From Lentzea sp. (lineage in GTDB: Bacteria; Actinomycetota; Actinomycetes; Mycobacteriales; Pseudonocardiaceae): a stretch of 12,774 nt of DNA. The position numbers and the translations under genes are program-made. The stretch covers positions 1 to 12,774 of the forward strand of contig JASLAV010000287.1 in assembly GCA_030146905.1 (NCBI GenBank), written 5' to 3'. A model generated the notes under the pieces. The model did no database searches and was not told where the DNA came from. It worked only from the letters and a program-made list of their open reading frames with translations. Of this stretch, positions 1 through 6,145 are shown in pieces. Position 1 is the stretch's first letter. Every line of letters begins with the position of its first letter.

Positions 1-490
1 ACGCGAGCACGCGGGAGCTGCGGTCCTCGATCGTCACCGGGGCGTCGATCAGCGACGCGACGGCGTTGGCCAGCGCGAACAGGTCCCCGGCCGGCACGCC
101 CCCGAGCGTCTCCGACGTGTCGACCTCACCCTCGGCCAGCAACGACCGCAGCATCGCGGCGAGCTGCGTCCACGACGCACCGGCCGCCAGGCCGAGCAGC
201 GCCACTCCCGACCGGTCGGCGGCCGCGGCGACCTCCTCGGTGACCACGACGGGACCGCGCAGGACGAGCGCGGCGGCGCCCTGGCCGCCCAGCAGCTCCA
301 GGACCTCCGCCGGCTCGCGCACACCCACGCCCAAGACGATCGCCGACGGCGGCAGCGCCTGGTCGTCGTCCGGGTCGTGGATGACCACGCCGCCGATGTC
401 GGTGGCACGGCTGGGATCACCCCGCACGAGGTCGATCAACGTGGTGCCGAGGTCGTCCACGACACGGGCGAGACCTGTTCGCGGGCTCAT
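1..490 (-). CDS. PucR/CdaR-family transcriptional regulator, N-terminal part (runs off the left edge)
   Basis: An ATG at 490 opens a frame that stays open on the minus strand to position 1, about 163 residues, so the C-terminal part lies outside the window. An AAGGTGG ribosome binding site sits 4 bases upstream of the ATG. The protein begins MSPRTGLARVVDDLGTTLID. It continues through a VVIHDPDDD segment, a VLGVGV strand and a LLGLAAGASWTQLAAMLRSL stretch, then reaches GDLFALANAVASLIDAPVTI followed by EDRSSRVLA. This order (PucR-type N-terminal sensor, then a GAF/GGDEF-like segment beginning at LFALANAVA) is known from PucR/CdaR activators, whose DNA-binding helix-turn-helix lies at the C-terminus, here missing. 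The ligand is unknown. The gene is divergent from nothing intact: upstream lies integrase debris. Confidence 0.85.
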   Translation of the reverse strand, partial: MSPRTGLARVVDDLGTTLIDLVRGDPSRATDIGGVVIHDPDDDQALPPSAIVLGVGVREPAEVLELLGGQGAAALVLRGPVVVTEEVAAAADRSGVALLGLAAGASWTQLAAMLRSLLAEGEVDTSETLGGVPAGDLFALANAVASLIDAPVTIEDRSSRVLA

Positions 491-518
491 GACACCACCT
501 TGCCAACCGTCTACAGAG

Positions 519-707
519 GAATCCAAGTAGTGTTCAACGATTGGAGTCTACTGGCGCACCAGTGCGTTCAGGCTGGTCAGGTGCCCTTCAGTGGCTTCGG
601 GTGCCCAAGCGTTCGCGCGAATTGGAAGCAGAGTGGGAGCACGGGTGATGAACACGTTCGCGATGCCCAGGTGGTCATGTCGCTTCGTCCGGTCCTTCCA
701 TGATCCA
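519..707 (-). repeat. Dispersed direct repeat, copy A: integrase 3' end plus its downstream flank
   Basis: This stretch aligns without gaps to 9001-9189, with about 28 mismatches in 189 bases (roughly 85% identity by hand count) and in the same orientation. It holds the last 11 or so codons of the integrase remnant, its TGA stop at 675-677, and about 155 bases of 3' flank. Identity begins abruptly at the GAATCC hexamer at 519, only 29 bases from the PucR start codon. The shared flank may include the end or attachment region of the element, but no tRNA or core site is recognisable. Confidence 0.85.
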
Positions 708-971
708 GGACCACCCGCCGTCCACTTCCCAGCGGCGCTCGAGTTGTTCGAGCATTCGGCTGATCATGGCTTCGGTCACGTGCGAGTACCGGTCATCGAC
801 GGAGGTGCGCTTATGGCCCAGCCGCTCCAACCTCAGCACGCGTGGCACCTCGTCCTCGATAAGCCAGGTCTCTTGCATGTGGCGAAGGTCGTGGAAAACC
901 ATGCCTTCCTTGAGCGGACCCCAGCCGAGCGCTTCGTTGCCCGCGAGGGCAGGCAACCAGGCGCGCTCAAA
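675..971 (-). pseudogene. Tyrosine recombinase (phage-type integrase), C-terminal catalytic fragment
   Basis: About 98 residues remain of an enzyme normally near 400. The fragment reads FERAWLPALAG, then VFHDLRH, RLERLGHKRTSVDDRYSHVT, MISRMLEQLERRW and finally WIMEGPDEAT before the stop at 675. HDLRH carries the conserved His and Arg of the H-x-x-R box, LGHK the second His, and DRYSHV the nucleophilic Tyr. The first catalytic Arg, the core-binding domain and any start codon are missing, so it cannot recombine DNA by itself. Homology ends near 971-980, where a plus-strand IS5-type transposase reading frame begins, so the gene was cut by that IS or by a deletion beside it. A second copy of the 3' end lies at 9001-9189. 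Confidence 0.85.
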
Positions 972-1436
972 GGGGGGATCACACCGGGACGAGCCCGGTC
1001 GACCGGCGCAAACCGGGTTCCAAACACCACCTGATCAGCGACGCCACCGGCATTCCGCTGGCCGTCACACTCACCGGCGGGCACCGCAACGACGTCACCC
1101 AACTGACCCCGCTCATCGACGCCGTCCCGCCGATCCGCGGACTGATCGGCAAACCACGCCGCCGGCCACGGCGGATCCACGCCGACCGCGGCTACGACCA
1201 TGACATGTACCGGCGCCTGGTCCGCCACCGCGGAATCACACCCGTCATCGCCCGCCGCGGCGTCGAACACGGCTCCGGCCTCGGCGCAGTCCGATGGCCG
1301 GTCGAACGCACCTTCGCCTGGCTCAAATGCTTCCGACGACTCCGCGTCCGCACCGAACGACGAGCCGACGTCCACCAAGCCATCCTCAGTTTGGCTTGCT
1401 CATCTGCCTTGCGCAAACTCATTCTGAATTGATCAC
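972..1436 (+). mobile_element. IS5-family insertion sequence remnant, right part only
   Basis: The left half, including the left terminal repeat, is absent: the sequence switches from integrase (minus) to transposase (plus) around 971-980. The right boundary lies close to 1415-1436. There the transposase ends in TGA at 1430-1432, and residues LSPEDV, typical of MmyB-type regulators, resume three or four bases later. No complete inverted repeat or target duplication can be identified, so the exact edge is uncertain. Confidence 0.7.
980..1432 (+). pseudogene. IS5-family transposase, 5'-truncated
   Basis: The frame ending at TGA 1430-1432 can be read back to about 980. It gives TSPVDRRKPGSKHHLISDAT, GIPLAVTLTGGHRNDVTQL, IHADRGYDHDMYRRLVRHRG, VIARRGVEHGSG and VRWPVERTFAWLKCFRRLRV. 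These are the conserved second half of actinobacterial IS5-type DDE transposases. The second catalytic Asp is in ADRGYD, and the C1 signature R-x3-E-x6-K is visible in RWPVERTFAWLK. About 150 residues remain where family members have roughly 270, and the first catalytic Asp is lost, so the enzyme is dead. It lies between the truncated integrase and the truncated XRE gene and appears to be what broke at least the latter. Confidence 0.88.
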
Positions 1437-1450
1437 TCAGTCCCGAGGAC

Positions 1451-2257
1451 GTGGACGTGCGCACGTACGGCGACCGCCGGCGCGTGCCGGGCCTGCGCTG
1501 CGACGAGCTCGCCAGGCTGGCCGGCGTGAGCAGCTCCTACTACCCCCGGCTCGAACAGGGGCACTCGCCCAGCGCCTCGCCTCGGGTGCTGGACGCGTTC
1601 GCCACCGCGCTGCGGCTCGACGACGCCGAGCGCCGGCACTTGCACGTCCTTGCCAAGCCGGTGAGACAGTCGCGGATGCGCAGACCCGCTCCCGAACCCG
1701 TGGGCGAGGCCACCGGTCACCTGCTCGACGCGCTGGTCGCCGTGCCCGCCGTGGTGCTCGGGCGGCACAGCGATGTGCTGGCGTGGAACCGGCTGGGACG
1801 AGCGGTGTTCGCCGGTCACCTGGACTTCGGCGCGGTGGACCGGCCGGCGGGACGTACGAACATGGCGCGGCTGGTGTTCCTCGACCCGCACACCCGCGAG
1901 CTCTACGCGGACTGGCAGAGCAAGGCCAAGACGGTCGTGGGGAACCTGCGCTTGGCGGTGGTGTGGCATCCGGATGACATCGCGCTGCACGAACTGGTCG
2001 GGCAGCTGAGCACGAAGAGCGCGGAGTTCGCCTCGATGTGGGCCGACCACCGCGTCAAAGCCTGCGCCACGGCCGTTTATGAGATGAGGCATCCGCTGGT
2101 CGGCCCGCTTACCGTCACGCAGCAGACCCCGACCACCGGGACGGGCCCGAGCGTCGTGGTCGCCACCGCGCGACCGGGCTCGTCCTCGCACACCGCGCTG
2201 ACTCTGCTCGGCCAGGCCACGGGCGACTCCCCGTCGCACCGCGTCAGCGCCACCTGA
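1451..2257 (+). CDS. XRE-family regulator with MmyB-like ligand domain, N-terminus lost at the IS junction
   Basis: From GTG 1451 the frame gives 268 residues. The helix-turn-helix core reads RRRVPGLRCDELARLAGVSS then YYPRLEQGHSPSASPRVLDA. A MmyB-type LBD (MLTR domain) follows, with LDALVAVPAVVLGRHSDVLA WN, a VFLDPHTRELYADW stretch and TVVGNLRLAV. Family members are DNA-binding regulators with a lipid-like ligand pocket and usually start about 20 residues earlier. Here the typical lead-in LSPEDV survives immediately after the transposase stop, in the same frame, with no start codon or ribosome binding site before it. The first helix of the DNA-binding domain is therefore probably missing, and the gene may be inactive even though the remainder is open. 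The frame ends 56 bases before the propeller gene, a plausible former target. Confidence 0.75.
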   Translation: MDVRTYGDRRRVPGLRCDELARLAGVSSSYYPRLEQGHSPSASPRVLDAFATALRLDDAERRHLHVLAKPVRQSRMRRPAPEPVGEATGHLLDALVAVPAVVLGRHSDVLAWNRLGRAVFAGHLDFGAVDRPAGRTNMARLVFLDPHTRELYADWQSKAKTVVGNLRLAVVWHPDDIALHELVGQLSTKSAEFASMWADHRVKACATAVYEMRHPLVGPLTVTQQTPTTGTGPSVVVATARPGSSSHTALTLLGQATGDSPSHRVSAT

Positions 2258-2313
2258 ACCACCAGCTACAGGGCATGCGGCGCTGCCGCATGCCCGGAAA
2301 CAGTGAGGAAAGC

Positions 2314-3253
2314 ATGTCCGCACAACCGCTCAAGGCACTTCTCGCCGCCGTCCTCGTCGCCAGTGCGCTCGCCGTCGCCCCGCCGTCGGCCGCCACGTAC
2401 CCGCTGCACGCGGCGCGCATCGTCCAGCACTTCGACCTCTCCAAGGGACAAACGCCCGAAAGCATGGTGTTCGCCTCCGGCGGGACCGCCTACGTGACCT
2501 TCGCCAAGGCGAGCAGATCGCGGAAATCTCGCCCAACGGCAGAGTCAAGGTGTTGGCGACGCTGCCCGCGCCCGGACGGCGGCGGCGCGACCCCCGCACT
2601 CGGCTTCCCGCTGACGGTCGGCATCGACCGCGCCGCGGACGGAACCCCGTACCTCGCTTACGCCACAGGCAAAGCGGACCTCACCGGCGTGTGGAGCCTG
2701 CGTCCCGGCGGCACACCGCGGCGCATCGCGGCGTTGCCCGCCATCAGCCTGTTCAACGGCATCGCGCTGCACCATCGCACCCTCTACGTCGCGGACTCCA
2801 CCGGCGCGGTCTGGCGAGTGCCACGTCTGGCGGCGCCGCCACCGTCTGGTCGTCCGACCCGGAACTCGCCCCTCGGGGTTCCTCGTCGCGAACGGACTCA
2901 GGCCGCGCGACGGCGCGGTGTGGGTGACCAAGCTCGACAAGGGGACCATCATGCGAATCCCGGTGCAGGCCAACGGAACCGCAGCGCGTCCGGAGGTCGT
3001 GGCCGCTGGCCTGACCGGTGTCGACGACTTCGCCTTCACCGGCAGGGGCATCGAGATCATCGCCGCGCTGGACGCCGTCAACCAGGTCTCGATGGTCAGG
3101 CCCGACGGTACCCACACCGTGGTCCTGACCGCCGAGGACGGGCTGCCGGGACCGACTACGGTCGCGTTGCGCGGCCGCGCGGTCTACGTGCCGAGCGCCG
3201 CCTACCTCACCGCGAAGGACCCGAACCTGTTGCGGGCTCAGCTCGGCCGCTGA
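2314..3253 (+). pseudogene. Secreted SMP-30/YncE-like beta-propeller protein, broken by four frameshifts
   Basis: ATG 2314 follows a GAGGAA site. The first 27 or so residues (MSAQPLKALLAAVLVASALA and on) form a signal peptide. The rest resembles secreted propeller proteins of the SMP-30/gluconolactonase type: TPESMVFASGGTAYVTFAKA, then QIAEISPNGRVKVLATLPAP, FPLTVGIDRAADGTPYLAYA, LFNGIALHHRTLYVADSTGA, VWVTKLDKGTIMRIPV, and DDFAFTGRGIEIIAALDAVN to the stop at 3251-3253. To read this continuously the frame must change near 2509, 2572, 2820 and 2875, fitting three one-base losses and one gain. No enzymatic activity can be assigned. Its 3' end overlaps the convergent MarR gene by 16 bases. Real decay is more likely than sequencing error given the debris around it. 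Confidence 0.78.
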
Positions 3254-3687
3254 CCCCGCTCGACGAGGATCCGCGTCTGCTCGCGCAGGACCTCGACCGT
3301 GCGCGCCACCCAGTCGGCGATGACGGCCTGCTCTGCGGGGGAGTAGTGGTCCGTCAGCTCGCCCATCGCCTTGTCCAGCTCCGCGAACGCGTCACCGAAC
3401 GCCCCGCGGACCGCGGTGATCACCAGCCGGCGGCGGTCGTCCGGATCCGGGGCGCGCTGGGCGAGCCCGGCGCGTCCCAGTCGGTCGACCACCCCGGTGA
3501 CCGCGCCGGGGGTCAGGCCGATCTCCTTGGCCAGCTCGCCCGCGGACACCGACCCGGCGCCCGCGATGACGGCGAGCGCGCGCTGGTCGACAGCGGTCAC
3601 CCCGAGGCTGGCACCCACGGCCTCGTGAAACGCCACCACGGCGGTGCTCAGCTCACGTCCGGCGTCTCGACCTTCCACCCGGTGCAC
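3238..3687 (-). CDS. MarR-family winged-helix transcriptional regulator
   Basis: This intact 149-residue protein has the usual length for a MarR dimer subunit. The winged helix runs from about residue 45 to 100: SVSAGELAKEIGLTPGAVTG is the DNA-recognition segment, and RAPDPDDRRRLVITAV is the wing with its typical D-x-R-R-R. Helices on both sides, including AFGDAFAELDKAMGELTDHY and the C-terminal VIADWVARTVEVLREQ, would form the dimer interface. The start is GTG 3687; an in-frame stop at 3706-3708 rules out a much longer protein. The gene is divergent from the membrane protein at 3757, and two identical palindromes between them overlap its predicted promoter. It is probably an autorepressor that also represses the membrane gene. 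The inducer cannot be told from sequence. Confidence 0.93.
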   Translation of the reverse strand: MHRVEGRDAGRELSTAVVAFHEAVGASLGVTAVDQRALAVIAGAGSVSAGELAKEIGLTPGAVTGVVDRLGRAGLAQRAPDPDDRRRLVITAVRGAFGDAFAELDKAMGELTDHYSPAEQAVIADWVARTVEVLREQTRILVERGQRPS

Positions 3688-3756
3688 TTTACCGGAGCCG
3701 ATATTTCAGTATGCTGAACTAAAAGGTTCAGCCAACTGAAGTAATGGGGGAAGCGC
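3688..3756. promoter_or_regulatory. Divergent marR/membrane-gene promoters with two MarR-type operators
   Basis: Two perfect palindromes TTCAG-N4-CTGAA lie at 3705-3718 and 3727-3740, 22 bp apart (about two helical turns). Toward the MarR gene, a possible -35 TTGGCT (3735-3730) and -10 CATACT (3713-3708) are 16 bp apart, one in each palindrome. Toward the membrane gene, TTTACC (3688-3693) and TATGCT (3710-3715) are also 16 bp apart. Occupancy of both sites would block both promoters. The promoter boxes are my reading; the palindromes are exact. Confidence 0.75.
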
Positions 3757-4287
3757 GTGACGGAGCTGAAGCTGGCGCTCGAGGTGCCGAGGTGGACCTG
3801 GTGCTGGTACGCCGACCACCTCGGGCTGGTGCTGGGACTGTCGCTGATCGCGTCGGTCCAGCGGCTGGTCGTCGTGAACTGGGCCGACGAGATCCCGTCC
3901 GGCCTCGCGATGGCGTCGGAGCTCGTGGTCCTGGCGGCCCGTGTCGCCTTGGTGGTGCTGATGTGGAGGAGCGCGATGGCCGGGCTGACGCTGAGCTGGA
4001 GCGCCGCCCGCGCCTTCGCTCGTGAGCACTGGCTCAGCCTGGTGTGGCAGTTCGTGCTCCTCGGTGTGGCGTTCGCCGTCTTCGAGGTGCTCGCCGAACA
4101 CGTGGTGTCCGGCCTGCTGCCGGAGTCGGCCAGGCAGACCTACCTGGCCGTTCTGCTGTTCGTGAAGAACCCGACCGTCATCGCGCTCATGATGCTGTGG
4201 TGGATCGGGGTCGTCCGGCAGGTGTTCCAGGTCCACGACATCCCTGTGGTCCTCTCCGGACGACACCCACCCTCCATGTGCCCGTGA
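3757..4287 (+). CDS. Four-helix integral membrane protein of unknown function, MarR-linked
   Basis: GTG 3757 is preceded by a GGGGGAAG ribosome binding site. The 176-residue product has four hydrophobic segments: around 22-40 (LGLVLGLSLIASVQRLVVV), 50-70 (LAMASELVVLAARVALVVLM), 92-113 (LSLVWQFVLLGVAFAVFEVL) and 127-152 (including VIALMMLWWIGVV). A short polar tail ends in HPPSMCP. I recognise no named family, catalytic motif or transporter signature. The divergent MarR gene and shared operators suggest expression only when the MarR ligand is present, as for many membrane proteins involved in stress or drug response, but this is inference. A hairpin (4285-4302) overlaps the stop codon. Confidence 0.82.
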   Translation: MTELKLALEVPRWTWCWYADHLGLVLGLSLIASVQRLVVVNWADEIPSGLAMASELVVLAARVALVVLMWRSAMAGLTLSWSAARAFAREHWLSLVWQFVLLGVAFAVFEVLAEHVVSGLLPESARQTYLAVLLFVKNPTVIALMMLWWIGVVRQVFQVHDIPVVLSGRHPPSMCP

Positions 4288-4302
4288 TCCGTTCGGGGAT
4301 CA
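4285..4302 (+). terminator. Possible hairpin at the end of the membrane-protein gene
   Basis: TGATCC at 4285-4290 and GGATCA at 4297-4302 form a perfect 6-bp stem with a GTTCGG loop, and the stem includes the TGA stop codon. No T-run follows. A stronger hairpin lies 22 bases further on (4325-4345). Confidence 0.3.
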
Positions 4303-4319
4303 TGGTGATCTTGATCCAC

Positions 4320-4439
4320 TCGCCCGACGCTGGTGTCCAGCGTCGCGGTGGTGAGTCGGAAGTCCGCTCGCGCCAACGCTTCCGAGCGCCATTGTCGTAT
4401 CGCGCGTTCACCACGCGAATTCTTGTACACGGTCGGCAC
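4320..4439 (-). pseudogene. Alpha/beta-hydrolase-like N-terminal fragment
   Basis: Reading from GTG 4439 gives about 40 protein-like residues: VPTVYKNSRGERAIRQWRSE, then ALARADFRLTTATLDTSVGR. The rest of the frame is low-quality and runs antisense into the membrane gene. The pattern YK...GE.AI..W...ALA......TLDTS.GR resembles the lead-in found before the first beta strand of many actinobacterial alpha/beta hydrolases. No nucleophile elbow or oxyanion motif is present. It appears to be a remnant cut at its 3' side near the hairpin. The family call rests on a short match from memory. Confidence 0.35.
4325..4345. terminator. Strong GC-rich hairpin, candidate bidirectional terminator
   Basis: CGACGCTGG at 4325-4333 is the exact reverse complement of CCAGCGTCG at 4337-4345, with a 3-base TGT loop. 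This 9-bp perfect stem is the strongest small hairpin I noticed between genes in the window. It lies 38 bases after the membrane gene and has no T-tract, as is common in actinomycete terminators. It also overlaps the decayed hydrolase frame on the minus strand, so it could be coding coincidence. Confidence 0.4.
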
Positions 4440-4477
4440 TGCGCCAGTGTGTTCGAGCAGTCCGGCCGGTGCCGGTC

Positions 4478-4691
4478 GCCAGAAGTCCTGGACAGACCGT
4501 CCGCGCCGCCGACGTTGTGATCACCGTGGGCTGCGGCGGCACCTGCCGATTTTCCCGGCAAGCGCTACCTCGACGGGACGCTCGACGATCCCGCTGTTCA
4601 GGGGGTCGAGGCGGTATGGCCGATCCGCGACGAGATCGAACGCCGCGTGCGCGGCCTGCTGGACGAACTCGGCATCGAAGCGCGCATCTGA
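4478..4691 (+). pseudogene. arsC: Arsenate reductase (ArsC, low-molecular-weight phosphatase fold), C-terminal remnant
   Basis: One frame gives QTVRAADVVITVGCGGTC. After a one-base loss near 4544 the next frame gives IFPGKRYLDGTLDDPAVQGV then EAVWPIRDEIERRVRGLLDE and LGIEARI, with a stop at 4689-4691. Actinobacterial thioredoxin-type ArsC proteins end in just this way (VVITMGCGDTCP.FPGKRY.DW.L.DPAGQGVEAVRPIRDEIERRV). The N-terminal P-loop with the catalytic Cys (CxxxxxR-S/T) is not found upstream, where only scrambled sequence remains. The gene is dead. The aquaporin-like remnant starts 30 bases downstream behind a good ribosome binding site, so the two were probably one arsenic-detoxification operon. 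Confidence 0.8.
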
Positions 4692-4721
4692 ACACCGCCA
4701 TCGTCCACAAAGGAGTATCGA

Positions 4722-4985
4722 TTGAGGCTGACTCGCAGACTGCTGGCCGCATTCCCCGATAGTCGGCTGCTGGAGAACACGGCGGCGACCGCGGCCGATC
4801 TCTACGCGATCATTCCCATCTTCGGACCGATCAGCGGTGCCCACTTCAACCCGGTCGCCTCCTTCGCCGACGCGGCGTTCGACGGCCTGACGTGGCGACA
4901 TGCTGTGGCCTACCTGCCGCCCAAGTCCTCGGCTGCATCACCGGTGTTGTGCTCGCCGACGTCATGTGCGCCGCACCGATCGAGA
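4722..4985 (+). pseudogene. MIP/aquaporin channel of the arsenic-operon type, deleted and frameshifted
   Basis: TTG 4722 follows an AAAGGAG site at 4709-4715. The frame starts MRLTRRLLAAF, jumps to LLENTAATAADL, then gives IFGPISGAHFNPVASFADAA and FDGLTWRHAVAYLP. One base is then missing near 4920, after which the next frame continues AQVLGCITGVVLADVMCAAP. In known relatives about 25 residues (the first membrane helix) stand between the opening and LLEN, so an internal deletion is visible. HFNPV is the first NPA-type box. The second half of the channel, with its second NPA box, is absent. Relatives next to arsC conduct arsenite. Here only a relic is left, directly upstream of an intact aquaporin. 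Confidence 0.78.
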
Positions 4986-5187
4986 ACGGGCTGGTATTGC
5001 GAGAACAACCGTTCCGCGGTCTCGAGGCGCACACCGGATCGGGCATTCGGCCGCTCGGGTTGATGCGGCTGCAGCCACGGGTCATTACCGCGTGCTTACA
5101 GCTGATCACGGTCTGCCTTCGGGAGTGCGAGTGTTTCGAGGTCAAACCTCTGCCACGTCAGCACCCCCACGAAAGAGGACTGTTGCG

Positions 5188-5901
5188 ATGGAGATCCCGT
5201 TGGTCCGCCGGTTGCTCGCGGAGCTCGTCGGCACCGCGATCCTGTGTCTGTTCGGTATCGGCGCTGCGGTGGCGGCCGGGCCGTCCGGTTTGTTGATCGT
5301 GGCTCTCGCGCACGGGCTTGCGCTCGCCGTGGCGATCTACGCCTTCGGCGCGATCTCCGGAGGCCATTTCAACCCGACTGTCACGCTCGCCCTGGCCGTG
5401 CGCGGGCGGTTCGCCTGGCGTGAGGTGCCGGCGTACGTGCTGGCGCAATTGGTGGGTGGTGTGCTCGGCGCCGCGGTGGTTTACGCGGCGTACGCCTCGG
5501 CCTCGGTGAGCGCCGGTCTGGGGGCGACGACGTACGGTTCGGGTGTCACCCCGGTCCAGGCGCTGGTCGCCGAGGCGGCTGGTGCGTTCATCCTCGTCAC
5601 GGCCGTCTTCGCGCTCGCGGTCGCACCGGACGCGCCCAACGGCGTGCACGGACTGGGCATCGGGCTCGCGCTGGCCACCCAGATCATGGTGTTCGGCCCG
5701 CTCACCGGTGCCTCGGTGAACCTCGCCCGGACGGTGGGGCCCGACGTGGTGTTGTCGCTGACCGGCGGCACCGTGGCATGGTCGCAGCTGCTCGTCTACC
5801 TCGTCGGCCCTGTGCTCGGAGGTATTGCCGCTGCCTTGGTGTACGAGGGGATCAAAGCCGTTCGACGGGCCGCCGCGACTCGTGTGGCCGAGCAGGTCTG
5901 A
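5188..5901 (+). CDS. MIP-family aquaporin/glycerol-facilitator-like channel with altered NPA boxes
   Basis: ATG 5188 is preceded by an AAAGAGGA site. The intact 237-residue protein has the aquaporin layout: MEIPLVRRLLAELVGTAILC opens helix 1. SGGHFNPTVTLA is the first half-helix (Asn62-Pro63-Thr64), and GASVNLARTVGPD is the second (Asn178-Leu179-Ala180-Arg181). The selectivity-filter Arg181 is retained, and six hydrophobic segments are present. The boxes differ from canonical NPA/NPA: NPT in the first, NLA in the second. Loss of the proline in the second box is uncommon and could change pore shape or selectivity, so water, glycerol or metalloid transport cannot be chosen from sequence. It sits 200 bases after the decayed arsenic-type aquaporin and is only distantly similar to it, so it is not simply a replacement copy. 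Confidence 0.92.
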   Translation: MEIPLVRRLLAELVGTAILCLFGIGAAVAAGPSGLLIVALAHGLALAVAIYAFGAISGGHFNPTVTLALAVRGRFAWREVPAYVLAQLVGGVLGAAVVYAAYASASVSAGLGATTYGSGVTPVQALVAEAAGAFILVTAVFALAVAPDAPNGVHGLGIGLALATQIMVFGPLTGASVNLARTVGPDVVLSLTGGTVAWSQLLVYLVGPVLGGIAAALVYEGIKAVRRAAATRVAEQV

Positions 5902-5910
5902 CGAAGCGGC

Positions 5911-6108
5911 ATGTCTGACGAGCGGGCCGACGAAACCGGGCCGGAGTGCCTGCGCGCCATCGTCGACGCCCACGCCCGTTGTGCGGACGGCAGGGTGGCG
6001 GAGGGCTGGCGGGTGGAAGACGTGTCCGTGCAGCTACGAGGACAGTGTCACCACCAGCGTCGCGGGCAAACGGAAACTCCGGCAGAGGACCATCCTCTTC
6101 GGACCTGA
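5911..6108 (+). CDS. Small hypothetical ORF downstream of the aquaporin
   Basis: ATG 5911, nine bases after the aquaporin stop, opens 65 codons beginning MSDERADETGPECLRAIVDA followed by HARCADGRVAEGWRVEDVSV. The first two thirds look protein-like and acidic. The last part (QCHHQRRGQTETPAEDHPLR) does not, so it may be a decayed gene or chance. No motif or family is recognised, and the ribosome binding site is poor. If real it would be translated together with the aquaporin. Confidence 0.25.
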   Translation: MSDERADETGPECLRAIVDAHARCADGRVAEGWRVEDVSVQLRGQCHHQRRGQTETPAEDHPLRT

Positions 6109-6145
6109 TCGGGGACCCGAGACAGCCGACCGGGAGCCGCGAGGA

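Noticed and set aside
491..720. tRNA gene or tRNA-derived attachment site beside the integrase remnant
   Set aside because: I looked for a T-arm GTTCRANNC and cloverleaf stems in both copies of the flank and found none that fold.
2275..3717. Long plus-strand open frame of 480 codons across the propeller and MarR genes
   Set aside because: Only 2314-2509 and 2572-2820 of this frame match the propeller. The rest is out of frame and then runs antisense through the clearly real MarR gene.
4722..5901. The two aquaporin sequences as a recent tandem duplication
   Set aside because: They belong to different MIP subgroups (HFNPVAS with LLENTAATA versus HFNPTVT) and share no extended identity.
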